From: Empedobacter brevis_A
Lineage (GTDB): Bacteria > Bacteroidota > Bacteroidia > Flavobacteriales > Weeksellaceae
Assembly: GCF_965118635.1 (NCBI RefSeq)
Contig: NZ_CBCPHV010000006.1
Location: 1-64,000 of the forward strand
Length of the DNA stretch: 64,000 nucleotides
Direction of reading: 5' to 3'
Below are positions 34,911-43,909 of the stretch, one piece after another. Positions within the stretch are counted from its first letter, which is position 1. Each line of letters begins with the position of its first letter. The position numbers were made by a program, and so were the translations under genes. Below the pieces are notes generated by a model. The model made no database searches. It had not been told where the DNA came from and saw nothing but the letters and a program-made list of their open reading frames with translations.

Positions 34911-35941
34911 TACAAAGATTTTTTATAACTCATTAAAATCGAAATAAACACAGGAGCTCCCATTAATGAGGTTAAAATTCCGATAGGAATTTCCGAAGGA
35001 GCAACTAATGTACGGCTTATTGTGTCTGCAACAATAACTAATATTGCGCCTAAAAAAGCAGATAATGGAAGAATGATAACATAGTTTGATTTAAAGATTA
35101 AGCGTAAAATATAGGGAACGATTAATCCTACAAAACCAATTGTTCCTGTAAATGAAACAATCGTACCAACTAATAAAGCTGAAAAAACAATGATTTGTCT
35201 TTTTGTTTTTTCCACATTAATTCCCAAATGCTCGGCGTCTCTTTCACCTAACATCATTGCGTTTAATGTTTTTCCTTTTCCGATTAAAAAGAAAAAACTT
35301 ACGCTAACAACGGTTACTAAAATTAAGATTTTGCTCCAGTTAGCACTTGCAATACTACCTAATGTCCAAAATGTTAAATTACGTAATTCTTCTTCTGTAG
35401 ATAGATATGTCAAAAGACCTGTTGCAGATCCGCAAAGAGCAGAAATGGCAACTCCAGCTAATAAAAGAATGGTAATATTTGTTTTTTGATGATGAGAAGA
35501 AATTCTATAAACAAAAACAGTTGAGCATATAGCACCTACAAATGCCATTAAACTAAGTAATGAGTAATGAATAATCTCTGGAACAAAATCTTTAATATAT
35601 CCTCCTAAAACAATTGTAATTGCTGCAAATAGAATACTTCCTGATGTTATTCCAATTAAATCTGGAGATGCCAAAGGGTTTTTAAAAATTCCTTGTAAGC
35701 ATGTTCCTGCCACTGCCAAACCAGCACCAACTAAAATAGACATGATAATTCGTGGTAATCTCAAGTCGAAAAGTACATAATAATCGCTGTCATTAATTGC
35801 TGTTCTATTGGTAATCGCCTTATTGATAATAGATAGGATAGATTCGTTAAATTGATAAACACCCAAAAATAATGCAAGAACTGCAAGACCAAAGATGCCT
35901 AAACTTAACAAAGAAAGATGTATTCTAATTTGCGGATACAT
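34910..35941 (-). CDS. hmuU: heme ABC transporter permease HmuU-like
   Basis: A 343-residue FecCD-family permease with about ten hydrophobic segments. Conserved LRLPRIIMSILVGAGLAVAG (about 53-72), FKNPLASPDLIGITSG (about 80-95) and GLIVPYILRLIFK (about 272-284) are all present. It forms the inner-membrane channel for heme with HmuV and HmuT. Its stop overlaps the hmuV start (TAATG). Confidence 0.9.
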   Translation of the reverse strand: MYPQIRIHLSLLSLGIFGLAVLALFLGVYQFNESILSIINKAITNRTAINDSDYYVLFDLRLPRIIMSILVGAGLAVAGTCLQGIFKNPLASPDLIGITSGSILFAAITIVLGGYIKDFVPEIIHYSLLSLMAFVGAICSTVFVYRISSHHQKTNITILLLAGVAISALCGSATGLLTYLSTEEELRNLTFWTLGSIASANWSKILILVTVVSVSFFFLIGKGKTLNAMMLGERDAEHLGINVEKTKRQIIVFSALLVGTIVSFTGTIGFVGLIVPYILRLIFKSNYVIILPLSAFLGAILVIVADTISRTLVAPSEIPIGILTSLMGAPVFISILMSYKKSL

Positions 35942-35959
35942 ATTGTTTTAGTCTTTTTT

Positions 35960-36829
35960 TTATTTTTGAAGTAATTGATTTAATTCTGCTGTAGCTTGTC
36001 CAACACGAGGTCCAAAACCAGAAATTAATTGCCCATCCATTGCGATGATTTTTTTATTTTTTCCAGCATTTGTCGAAGCAACACCTTCCAACTTTGTAAC
36101 TCCATCAATTCCTCCAATGCTTTCTAATCCTTTATCAAACATTAAGATATAATCAGGATTTGCTTTAACAACAGCTTCTGGCGTTAATGGTTTAAAATCT
36201 TCAAATTCTGTAATTGCATTTTGCCCTCCAGCAATTCCAATTATTTTTTCCATTGGTGTATTTGTTCCAGCAACCATTAAGTTTCCTGCTCCACGCGCAT
36301 AAATAAAAAGAACTTTTGGTTTTGAAGCTAAAGGTTTTACAGCTTTTAAATCGTTATCAATTTTAGTTGTAAGCGCGTCAAAATCTTTTTTATTTAGAGA
36401 TGTTGCAATAGTTTTAATTAATTCTTTTGTTCCATCTACAGAATATTCTTGTTTAATAATTTCAGTTTTAATTCCTGCATTATTTAATTGAGAAATCTGT
36501 TCAGGCGTCAAATCTTTATCAGTTGCATATACTTTTGTAGGTTTCAATGCCAAAAGAGATTCAATAGATAATGAACGAGTATGTCCCAAATCTTTTGCTT
36601 TTTCTTTTACAGATGTAGGATAAGTACTTGTCACATCCACGCCAACAAGATTATTTTCTTCGCCTAAATCAGCTAAAATTTCAGTAATAGCACCATTCAA
36701 AGAAACAATTTTTTCGTTCGAAATAGTAGCTTCAGTTTTTACATTTTCTGTAGCTTCATTTTTTGCTTCTTTCGTATTACAGCTAGCTAATAAAGCTATT
36801 ATTGCAGTAGAAATAAATAGTCTTTTCAT
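35960..36829 (-). CDS. hmuT: heme-binding lipoprotein HmuT-like
   Basis: A 289-residue lipoprotein with lipobox LASC (Cys17). The cluster A-II binding fold is visible: IVSLNGAITEILADLGEENNLVGVD (about 42-66), LLALKPTKVYAT and VVKANPDYILMFDKG (about 217-231). The family includes HmuT and FecB-type proteins. Neighbouring HemS and HmuY genes make heme the likely ligand. It is the first gene of the minus-strand operon, with a candidate iron operator at its promoter. Confidence 0.85.
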   Translation of the reverse strand: MKRLFISTAIIALLASCNTKEAKNEATENVKTEATISNEKIVSLNGAITEILADLGEENNLVGVDVTSTYPTSVKEKAKDLGHTRSLSIESLLALKPTKVYATDKDLTPEQISQLNNAGIKTEIIKQEYSVDGTKELIKTIATSLNKKDFDALTTKIDNDLKAVKPLASKPKVLFIYARGAGNLMVAGTNTPMEKIIGIAGGQNAITEFEDFKPLTPEAVVKANPDYILMFDKGLESIGGIDGVTKLEGVASTNAGKNKKIIAMDGQLISGFGPRVGQATAELNQLLQK

Positions 36830-36830
36830 G

Positions 36831-36854
36831 TTATTTATATTAAGTCTAAATTAA
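36831..36854 (-). promoter_or_regulatory. candidate iron-regulator operator of the hmuT operon
   Basis: ATTTATATTAAGTCTAAAT matches the palindrome region before hmuR at 14 of 19 positions, including the TCTAAAT arm. It lies immediately downstream of a weak minus-strand promoter box (36859-36866), so a bound repressor would block transcript start. Confidence 0.4.
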
Positions 36855-37081
36855 AATACAAATATTGCAAAAAAGATTCAGTTAGACAACACTTATTTAA
36901 AAATAAAAAATAAAATAATTCATCTACCAAGGACAGTTTTAGTTAGAAAAGATGAATCTGAAAATTATATACATCATCTTCCAAATTGTATAAGTATTTT
37001 GAAATGCAGTTCTACGAAATTTGTAATAGAAGATTTTGTAAATTTAAGTGCAATTAAATGGCTCAAATTCGGAAATAGAAT

Positions 37082-37655
37082 ATGGAAAATACAAGTAAAT
37101 TATTTATAAAAAATATGGTTTGTCATCGCTGTAAAGTAGTGGTTGGGCGAATTTTGAAGATGAATAACATCGAAACAAATCATATCGAATTGGGAGAAGT
37201 TGAATTGAAAAATCCAATTGATTCGGAACAATTGCAATTGATCCGAAATGAATTGGAAGAAGTCGGTTTTGAATTGATTGATGATAAAAGAAGCAAATTA
37301 ATAGAACAAATAAAAACATTGATTATTCAATTGGTTCATCAAGAAAATAACGAACTAAAAGTTAATTTATCTGATTATTTGAGCGAAAAAACAAAATTAG
37401 ATTACAAATATATTTCGAATCTTTTTTCGGAAATGGAAGGGCAAACAATTGAGAAATATTTTATTCAACAAAAGATAGAAAAAGTAAAAGAATTAATGAT
37501 TTATGACGAATTATCATTGAGTGAAATAGCATTTCAATTGAATTATTCGAGCGTCGCACATCTTAGTGCACAATTCAAAAAAAGTAACAGGTTTGACGCC
37601 TTCTGTTTTCAAGCAATTAAGTAAAAATACGCGTCGAGCAATTGATAAAATCTAA
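37082..37655 (+). CDS. AraC-type regulator with an N-terminal CxxC metal motif, apparently frameshifted
   Basis: The N-terminus carries MVCHRCK (Cys14, Cys17), like a soft-metal HMA domain. The remainder is a short AraC DNA-binding domain (about 100-180; LSEIAFQLNYSSVAHLSAQFKK). As sequenced, seven As at 37577-37583 shift the frame, and the product stops at 37624 with an atypical ending, SNRFDAFCFQAIK. With one A fewer the frame reads VTGLTPSVFKQLSKNTRRAI, the normal AraC ending, to a stop at 37653-37655. Such regulators in Bacteroidota precede copper genes, as here. A sequencing error, real inactivation or slippage are all possible. Confidence 0.75.
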
Positions 37656-37665
37656 ACTGAAAATC

Positions 37666-38490
37666 ATGAAAAAATATAGTGTTTTAATCATCGGAAGTTT
37701 CTTTGCTTTTAGTGTAAATGCACAATTCAAAAATCAAGAAACAAAAGAATTTGAAGTAAAAGGAAATTGTATAAAAGCAAAAGAATTAATAGAAAAAGTA
37801 GGAAATCAACCTCGAATTTCGAAAGTCAATTTTGATAATGAAACTCAAATGGCTTCAATTTCTTACAATAAAGACAAAACAAATTCGAACGAAATCTTGA
37901 AAAAAATTGCATTAGCAGGTTTTGATAATACAGTTTATATGGCTCCTGATGAAGCTTATGCGAAATTGGGAAAAGATTGTCAATATTCTCGTGATAAAAA
38001 AATGAACATGAATCATCATGAAATGAATCATTCTAATCATCAGATTGAAAATGCTCAAGAAAAAAATCAATTATCTCAACTTTTTGATTCTTATTTTTCG
38101 TTGAAAGATGCATTTGTAAAAGGAGATGAAAATGAAATATCAACACAAATTTCATCTTTTTCAAAATCGATTGCAGCTATAGATATGACGAAACTTTCGG
38201 TAGAATCTCATTTAGTTTGGATGCAAGTTTTGAATGATTTAGAAGCAACGTCTAATCAATTAATCCAAGAAAAAAATATTGAGAAGCAGCGTTCAATTTT
38301 TGCAAAATTATCAGAACCAATGTACAAATTAGCGCAAAAGGCAAAGCTTGGTTACACTGTTTATTATCAAAATTGTCCTATGTTCAAAGGTGGTTCAAAT
38401 TGGTTGAGTAAAGAAGAAAGTATTCAAAATCCATTTTATGGAAATATGATGTTGACTTGCGGAAGTACGATTGAAACCATTAAAAATTAA
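37666..38490 (+). CDS. exported HMA/DUF3347 copper-binding protein
   Basis: A 274-residue protein from the ATG at 37666, 10 bases after the corrected stop of the regulator. It has a signal peptide (residues 1-20, ending VNAQ) and an HMA-like fold (about 25-95) that keeps only one of the two metal cysteines (GNCIKAKE). A Met/His-rich linker, MNMNHHEMNHSNH (about 118-130), and a DUF3347 domain (about 145-274) with YYQNCPMFKGG and a final MLTCG follow. DUF3347 occurs in CusB-like copper exporters and here stands without a membrane-fusion domain. A periplasmic copper-binding role is likely. Confidence 0.82.
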   Translation: MKKYSVLIIGSFFAFSVNAQFKNQETKEFEVKGNCIKAKELIEKVGNQPRISKVNFDNETQMASISYNKDKTNSNEILKKIALAGFDNTVYMAPDEAYAKLGKDCQYSRDKKMNMNHHEMNHSNHQIENAQEKNQLSQLFDSYFSLKDAFVKGDENEISTQISSFSKSIAAIDMTKLSVESHLVWMQVLNDLEATSNQLIQEKNIEKQRSIFAKLSEPMYKLAQKAKLGYTVYYQNCPMFKGGSNWLSKEESIQNPFYGNMMLTCGSTIETIKN

Positions 38491-38494
38491 CTGG

Positions 38495-40759
38495 ATGAAA
38501 CAGTTAATTTTACTACTTATTATTTATTTATCATCTACTTTGAATGCTCAAAAACGAGTAGAATATGATTTATTTGTGCGTGATACGATTGTTAATTTTT
38601 CAGGAAAAGAAAAAAGAGCAATTTCTGTAAATGGACAAATTCCGATGCCAACTTTAGAGTTTACACAAGGCGATACAGCTGTTATTCGTGTACATAATAA
38701 ATTGAATGAAGATACATCTTTGCATTGGCACGGTGTATGGTTGCCAAATAAGGAAGATGGAGTTCCGATGTTAACACAAATGGGAATAAAACCAGGAGAA
38801 ACGTATACCTATTCATTTCCGATTATCCAAAACGGAACACATTGGTATCATAGTCATTCGGGCTATCAAGAACAAATAGGAATGTATGGTTCTTTGATTT
38901 TGAAGAAACGTAAAGATGATCCAACTTTCCGAAAAGGAATTGATGATTTGCCCGCAATTCCAGTAATGTTGAGCGAATGGACAGATCTTAATCCAAAAAA
39001 TATTCAACGAATGTTACACAATGCGAATGATTGGGCAGGAATAAAAAAAGGTTCTACTCAAAGTTACGCAGAAGCGATTAAGGAAGGTTATTTCAAAACA
39101 AAACTAACCAATGAATGGAAACGTATGTTGGCAATGGATGTGAGTGATGTTTATTATGAAAAATTCTTAATAAATGCAGAAAACGAAAGTCAATTAACTC
39201 AATTCAAAGCAGGAGATAAAGTGCGTTTACGAATTTCAAATGGTGGAGCATCTACTTACTTTTGGTTGCGTTATGGTGGAGGAAAAATGACAGTTGTTGC
39301 TAATGATGGAAGTGATGTAGAACCTATAGAAGTCAATCGTTTGATAATTGGCGTTTCCGAAACATATGACGTTATTGTAACAGTTCCAGAAGAAGGTTTC
39401 TCATACGAATTTCAAGCAACTTCTGAAGATAGAACTGGTTCAGCTTCGTTGTTTATTGGTGAAGGAAAGAAACAATTGATGGAACCTCTTCCTAAATTAA
39501 AGTATTTCGAAGGAATGAAAATGATGAATGACATGATGAAGATGAATGGAACGATGAATGATATGGGAATGAAAATGAGCTTGCAGCAAATGGATATGAA
39601 TGCTGTAATGTATCCCGAAATTTCTGGCGAGGCAAAGAAGAAAAACAAAAAATCTAAACAAGTTTCTACAGAGAATTATTCAGAAATGAATCATCAAGAA
39701 ATGAGTAATATGAATCATTCTTCACACGGAAAACCTACTTCAAATATCATAACATTGAATTATGGAATGTTGAAATCTCCTGAAAAAACATCACTTCCGA
39801 AAGATGCTCCAATAAAAGAAATGCGTTTCGAATTAACAGGAAATATGAGTCGCTATGTTTGGAGTATGGATAACAAAGTATTTTCAGAAACAGATAAAAT
39901 TCCAGTTAAAAAAGGCGAAATTCTAAGGATTACATTGTATAATAATTCAATGATGCGTCATCCAATGCATTTACATGGATTCGATTTTCGTGTTATCAAT
40001 AAAAATGGTGAATATTCTCCACTGAAAAATGTATTGGATATAATGCCAATGGAAACAAATGTGATCGAATTTGAAGCAAATACAGAAGGCGATTGGTTTT
40101 TTCATTGTCATATTTTATACCATATGATGGCAGGAATGAACCGTGTTTTTGAAGTTGGTGATTATCAAAATCCAAATATTCCAAATAAGAAACATGCTTA
40201 TAAAATGTTGCAAATGGAAAGTAATATGAAGTATGTAAAGGCAGAAAATGATTTTGCAACAAATGGTTTAGATGGAACAGTTATGGTACAAAATGCACGT
40301 TGGGCATTAACATCAGAATGGAATATAGGTTACAAATCTGAGTATGGTTATGAAGTGGAAACTCATTTAGGACGTTTTATTGATCGTAATCAATGGTTTC
40401 AAGCTTTTGTAGGATTTGACTGGAATCAACACAAAAAATTAACAAAACATGAAAATGTAGAAAAGAATATTTTTGGTCAAAAAACAGATCGAAATAAAGG
40501 TTTATTCAGTGCTGGTTTTGTATATAAATTACCAATGTTAATTGATTTCCAAACCGAAATTTATCATACAGGAAAGTTTCGATTACAATTAAAAAGAGAA
40601 GATATTCCTGTTTCAAAAAGAATTCGCGCAGGTTTTATGTGGAATACAGATAAAGAATATATGGGCGAATTAAGTTATATTTTAAATAGAAATATACACA
40701 TCCGAACACATTATGATAGTGATATGAAATTTGGAATAGGATTGAAACTCGTTTATTAG
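38495..40759 (+). CDS. multicopper oxidase (CopA-like) with C-terminal outer-membrane-barrel-like domain
   Basis: A 754-residue exported protein with signal peptide (ending LNAQ, about 18). The three cupredoxin domains carry all copper motifs: LHWHGVW, HWYHSHSG, HPMHLHGFDF and the HCHILYHMMAGM block with the type-1 ligand cysteine. A Met-rich stretch (about 335-375) and EMNHQEMSNMNHSSHG resemble CopA-type copper-tolerance oxidases. After about residue 575 the chain continues for some 180 residues of alternating strands ending in LVY, similar to CopB barrels. Oxidation of Cu(I) in the periplasm is expected. The ATG at 38495 follows the preceding stop by 4 bases. Confidence 0.88.
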   Translation: MKQLILLLIIYLSSTLNAQKRVEYDLFVRDTIVNFSGKEKRAISVNGQIPMPTLEFTQGDTAVIRVHNKLNEDTSLHWHGVWLPNKEDGVPMLTQMGIKPGETYTYSFPIIQNGTHWYHSHSGYQEQIGMYGSLILKKRKDDPTFRKGIDDLPAIPVMLSEWTDLNPKNIQRMLHNANDWAGIKKGSTQSYAEAIKEGYFKTKLTNEWKRMLAMDVSDVYYEKFLINAENESQLTQFKAGDKVRLRISNGGASTYFWLRYGGGKMTVVANDGSDVEPIEVNRLIIGVSETYDVIVTVPEEGFSYEFQATSEDRTGSASLFIGEGKKQLMEPLPKLKYFEGMKMMNDMMKMNGTMNDMGMKMSLQQMDMNAVMYPEISGEAKKKNKKSKQVSTENYSEMNHQEMSNMNHSSHGKPTSNIITLNYGMLKSPEKTSLPKDAPIKEMRFELTGNMSRYVWSMDNKVFSETDKIPVKKGEILRITLYNNSMMRHPMHLHGFDFRVINKNGEYSPLKNVLDIMPMETNVIEFEANTEGDWFFHCHILYHMMAGMNRVFEVGDYQNPNIPNKKHAYKMLQMESNMKYVKAENDFATNGLDGTVMVQNARWALTSEWNIGYKSEYGYEVETHLGRFIDRNQWFQAFVGFDWNQHKKLTKHENVEKNIFGQKTDRNKGLFSAGFVYKLPMLIDFQTEIYHTGKFRLQLKREDIPVSKRIRAGFMWNTDKEYMGELSYILNRNIHIRTHYDSDMKFGIGLKLVY

Positions 40760-40793
40760 AAAATTAAATAATTCGTAAATATTAGGAATGATA

Positions 40794-40827
40794 AAAAAAG
40801 CTTCGAAAATTTTCTCGAAGCTTTTTT
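40794..40827. terminator. bidirectional terminator between the copper oxidase and tlpA genes
   Basis: A 13-bp stem (40794-40806 with 40815-40827; AAAAAAGCTTCGA/TCGAAGCTTTTTT) with an eight-base loop lies between convergent genes and gives a T-tract on both strands. Confidence 0.88.
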
Positions 40828-40850
40828 AGTTTTATAACTTACGAAAATGT

Positions 40851-41429
40851 TTAATTCATCGCTTTTAATTCATTCAAGAAATCAATAATATCTTGTCCAG
40901 AATAATCGGCCATTCCCATTGTTGTATGTGCAATATTTCCTTTTTTATCTAAAATAATCGTAGTTGGTAAAGAACCGTTAAAAAAATCTGTCGGAATACT
41001 CGAATTCGGAAAAACAACAGGCAACGATAAATTTTTACGTTTCATAAATTTCGCAGCTTTATCACGTTTTCCTTCGATTTCAACGGTTAAAATAATAATG
41101 CCTTTATCATCTTTTACTTTATCATATAGTTTTTGGATAGAAGGCATTTCCGCAATACAAGGCGGGCACCAAGTTGCCCAAAAATTCATAAAAACAACTT
41201 TACCTTTCAAATCTTCCATATTAATTGCTTTTCCATCAGCATAAACCATTTCGAATGTATAATTCGCTTCTGATTTTGATAGAGATTTTGGATTAACTTT
41301 TTCCAATTTTGGTTCAAATAAACCTAATTTCATTAAGCCTTGTTGCATCATCGCTTTTGCTTCTGGTACAAAAAGTAAAACCAAAGCAAATGCTCCTATG
41401 ATTATTGTTGAATAATTTCTTTTTAACAT
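40851..41429 (-). CDS. TlpA-like thiol-disulfide oxidoreductase
   Basis: A 192-residue protein from the ATG at 41429, which directly follows the stop of the membrane protein upstream. An N-terminal hydrophobic anchor (about 8-22) is followed by a thioredoxin fold. The active site is FWATWCPPC (Cys88, Cys91), and the cis-proline region is SLPTTIILDKKG (about 154-165). TlpA proteins reduce disulfides in the periplasm, for example in copper proteins and cytochromes. The pairing with a DoxD/DoxA-type protein suggests electron supply from the membrane. Confidence 0.85.
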   Translation of the reverse strand: MLKRNYSTIIIGAFALVLLFVPEAKAMMQQGLMKLGLFEPKLEKVNPKSLSKSEANYTFEMVYADGKAINMEDLKGKVVFMNFWATWCPPCIAEMPSIQKLYDKVKDDKGIIILTVEIEGKRDKAAKFMKRKNLSLPVVFPNSSIPTDFFNGSLPTTIILDKKGNIAHTTMGMADYSGQDIIDFLNELKAMN

Positions 41430-41431
41430 TG

Positions 41432-42406
41432 TTATAAATTTGTTAGTGTTTGTTCCCATTGTAATCCACTTATATCGGTTAAAGTCACTTTGTGAATTTT
41501 GTCTGAAATATCAAAATTTAGAGTTGCTTTCGCGCCCAAAGGTAACACCAAACTATGTTTGTGCGGTGTAACTTTTGCTACATAATAATTCGAAATTTGT
41601 TCTTTTTTTAAGTTTGATAAATCTTTCATATCCAAACTTTTTATTAGTTCATTTTCATCATTATGAAAATCAATTTGTATCAAAAAAGAACCGTAAACAT
41701 CTGCGCCTTCAATTCGCATTACATCAAATGAAACTTTATTCTGATGTTGTTTCAAGTTCGATATTTCTACTTTTGGTTTAACAGATTTATTGTGCAAAGT
41801 TCCATAAACTCCACCATGAAAAACCTGATTTGTAAATAAAGTAATGAATAAAATAAAGAAACTAAAACCTACGAAATAAGGGCTATATTTTTTGATCGAA
41901 ACTGAAATCCAATTATTCTCTTGTTCTACAAATTTATTTTTATGAAGGAAATAATCGAACGAAATTTTGCCAGAACCAGCCTGAAATAGTGTAAAACCTC
42001 CAGCTAATCCTAAAACACCAATTTGCCATTCGTCCAAACAAGTTGTTCCAATCCAGCCAGAACCAAGTAAAATTCCCATTGCTAAAAAGAAAACACCAAT
42101 GCTCATCGTTCGTGTTTTGTAACCTAACATTAGAAGTAAACCAACAATTCCTTCAATAATGGTAAAAATCCACATGTTCCAAAGTAAAGCTTCAGGATTT
42201 TCGACTAAATATTGAATAAGAGGTTTGATGAAAAGGGCATTTGGTAAAAAATGATTGAATTTTTCGCCAATATAACCGGCAGCTTCAGGATCGAGTTTAT
42301 TTTCTAAAATTAAACGTCGCCAAAAAGCAGAAAAGTATGTCCAACCAATGACTAAACGCAGTGCCAAGACAGCATTTCCCATTGATAAAACAGATTTATT
42401 TTGCAT
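41432..42406 (-). CDS. DoxD/DoxA-type membrane protein (thiosulfate:quinone oxidoreductase-like)
   Basis: A 324-residue protein. The N-terminal half (about 1-175) is a four-helix DoxX/DoxD domain: RLVIGWTYFSAFWRRLI, EGIVGLLLMLGYKTRT and GTTCLDEWQIGVLGLAGGF. After a further membrane segment (about 185-205) comes a DoxA-like periplasmic beta domain (about 215-324). In archaea DoxD and DoxA form the thiosulfate:quinone oxidoreductase; here they are joined. Coupling with a TlpA thioredoxin points to quinone-linked redox chemistry in the periplasm. The substrate is not shown. Confidence 0.78.
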   Translation of the reverse strand: MQNKSVLSMGNAVLALRLVIGWTYFSAFWRRLILENKLDPEAAGYIGEKFNHFLPNALFIKPLIQYLVENPEALLWNMWIFTIIEGIVGLLLMLGYKTRTMSIGVFFLAMGILLGSGWIGTTCLDEWQIGVLGLAGGFTLFQAGSGKISFDYFLHKNKFVEQENNWISVSIKKYSPYFVGFSFFILFITLFTNQVFHGGVYGTLHNKSVKPKVEISNLKQHQNKVSFDVMRIEGADVYGSFLIQIDFHNDENELIKSLDMKDLSNLKKEQISNYYVAKVTPHKHSLVLPLGAKATLNFDISDKIHKVTLTDISGLQWEQTLTNL

Positions 42407-42457
42407 ATTTTTTTTATAAATGATTGAATATTTTGATTTAATTAATGTTGAAAAAAA

Positions 42458-42820
42458 TTAAACAATCAACGAATATTTTAATCGCTTATATAAAAGATAA
42501 AAAGGAATTTTTGGTGGTTGAATTTCATTTGAATTTATTTCTTCTTCATTTAATGAAGAATGCGCTAATCCAATGAAAAGAATAGAAGATTCTGGTAAAT
42601 CAAAATTCGGAATATCAAGATTTTTTATCGATTTTTTAATCGTTTCTACCTTAATAATCGAACAGGAATTAGAATTATTTTGATTGATTTTAACCTGAGA
42701 ATTTTTTGATTGATGAACATTTTCTATTTCTAAAATTTTATGAATAGAAGCCTTGATGCTACAAGGTGTAAGTAGCATAAAAATAGAAGAAATAATTAAA
42801 ATGAAACTTCTAAAATTCAT
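42458..42820 (-). CDS. small secreted protein upstream of the DoxD/TlpA genes
   Basis: A 120-residue protein with signal segment (hydrophobic residues 5-20, LLTPCSIKAS). Low-complexity Asn/Ser-rich residues and one later cysteine (NSCSII) precede a basic end KIPFYLLYKRLKYSLIV. It heads the minus-strand operon with the membrane protein and TlpA. It resembles the small proteins at 7863 and 16621 in general layout: signal, few cysteines, hydrophobic Tyr/Ile-rich ending. No domain is recognised. A metal-related role is only a guess from its neighbours. Confidence 0.5.
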   Translation of the reverse strand: MNFRSFILIISSIFMLLTPCSIKASIHKILEIENVHQSKNSQVKINQNNSNSCSIIKVETIKKSIKNLDIPNFDLPESSILFIGLAHSSLNEEEINSNEIQPPKIPFYLLYKRLKYSLIV

Positions 42821-42891
42821 AGAACGAAACTAATCATTAATTTTAATAAAAACCAATTCACAATTAAACTTTAAGAAATTATTAGAATTTC

Positions 42892-42899
42892 TATCTTTG
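42892..42899 (+). promoter_or_regulatory. candidate -7 box of the third FecCD permease
   Basis: TATCTTTG is an exact consensus match that ends five bases before the ATG. It is preceded by TTAGAATTTCTA, a short palindrome that might bind a regulator. Confidence 0.45.
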
Positions 42900-42904
42900 T
42901 CTTA

Positions 42905-43909
42905 ATGAAAGAAAAACCATTATTTTTTGTTTTAATAATTCTAACATTTTTACTTTTTATTTTGAGTTTAAGTGTTGGAAAAGTTTCGATTTCTTTCACC
43001 GAAATTTTTAATGTTTTTTCTGGTCAATCAGACGAAATGTTACACAATTTGGTTCTCAATTTTCGTTTGCCAAAATCATTAACCGCTTTGTTAGTTGGGA
43101 TTTCATTGCCAATTTCAGGTTTTTTGATGCAAGAATTATTTAAAAATCCGTTAGCAGAACCTTCTGTTTTAGGAATTACTTCTATGGCAAGTTTAGGTGT
43201 TGCAATTGTAATTTTTCTTTTCTCGATGATTGGTTTAGATGAATTTCTAAATAATCCTTGGATTACAATTATTGCTTCATTTTTAGGAGCAATTGTCGCA
43301 TTATTTTTGGTTATTTCGTTATCATTTCGAGTCAAATCATCTGCATCTTTGGTTATTATAGGATTTATGATTGCGGGTTTAGCAGGAGCTTTAATTGGAA
43401 TGATGCAATATTTTGCTCCATCCGATAAAATAAAAGCATATTTAGTTTGGGGATTTGGTTCATTAAGTGGTTTATCTTGGCAACAATTAAGCGTTTTTGG
43501 TTTATTTGTTTTGTGTGGAATTATCATTTCATTGTTTACTTTAAGAGGAATTACAGCCTTATTATTAGGTGAAAAATATGCACAATCATTAGGAATTAAT
43601 CTCAAAAAATTACGTTTTACGATTTTAATTTCAACTGCTTTATTAACAGCATCAGCAACAGCATTTGCAGGACCAATTAGCTTTATAGGATTGGCTGTTC
43701 CACATATTTGTAGAACTTTATTACGAACAGGAAATATGAAAATTTTGTACCGATGGATTTTTGTTTCAGGTATATTTTTTATGTTATTATTTTCGATTTT
43801 GACAGAAGTTTTTCCATTCGGAACTTTACCAATTAATATCATTACAGCACTATTTGGAGCACCGATTGTCATTAGTATTTTGTTGAACAATAAAAATGAA
43901 GTTCGATGA
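42905..43909 (+). CDS. FecCD-family ABC permease (third system)
   Basis: A 334-residue inner-membrane protein with about ten hydrophobic segments and the family blocks FRLPKSLTALLVGISLPISG (about 53-72), FKNPLAEPSVLGITSMAS (about 80-97) and GLAVPHICRTLLRTG (about 264-278). It belongs to the siderophore/cobalamin importer permeases. No binding-protein gene adjoins it. It overlaps the following ATPase gene by four bases. The ligand is unknown; the permease is as far diverged from the nickel and heme permeases as they are from each other. Confidence 0.88.
   Translation: MKEKPLFFVLIILTFLLFILSLSVGKVSISFTEIFNVFSGQSDEMLHNLVLNFRLPKSLTALLVGISLPISGFLMQELFKNPLAEPSVLGITSMASLGVAIVIFLFSMIGLDEFLNNPWITIIASFLGAIVALFLVISLSFRVKSSASLVIIGFMIAGLAGALIGMMQYFAPSDKIKAYLVWGFGSLSGLSWQQLSVFGLFVLCGIIISLFTLRGITALLLGEKYAQSLGINLKKLRFTILISTALLTASATAFAGPISFIGLAVPHICRTLLRTGNMKILYRWIFVSGIFFMLLFSILTEVFPFGTLPINIITALFGAPIVISILLNNKNEVR

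Noticed and set aside
43024..43890. A 288-codon open frame on the minus strand
   Set aside because: It is the antisense shadow of the FecCD permease at 42905-43909; the plus-strand product has full family motifs and the minus-strand product has none.
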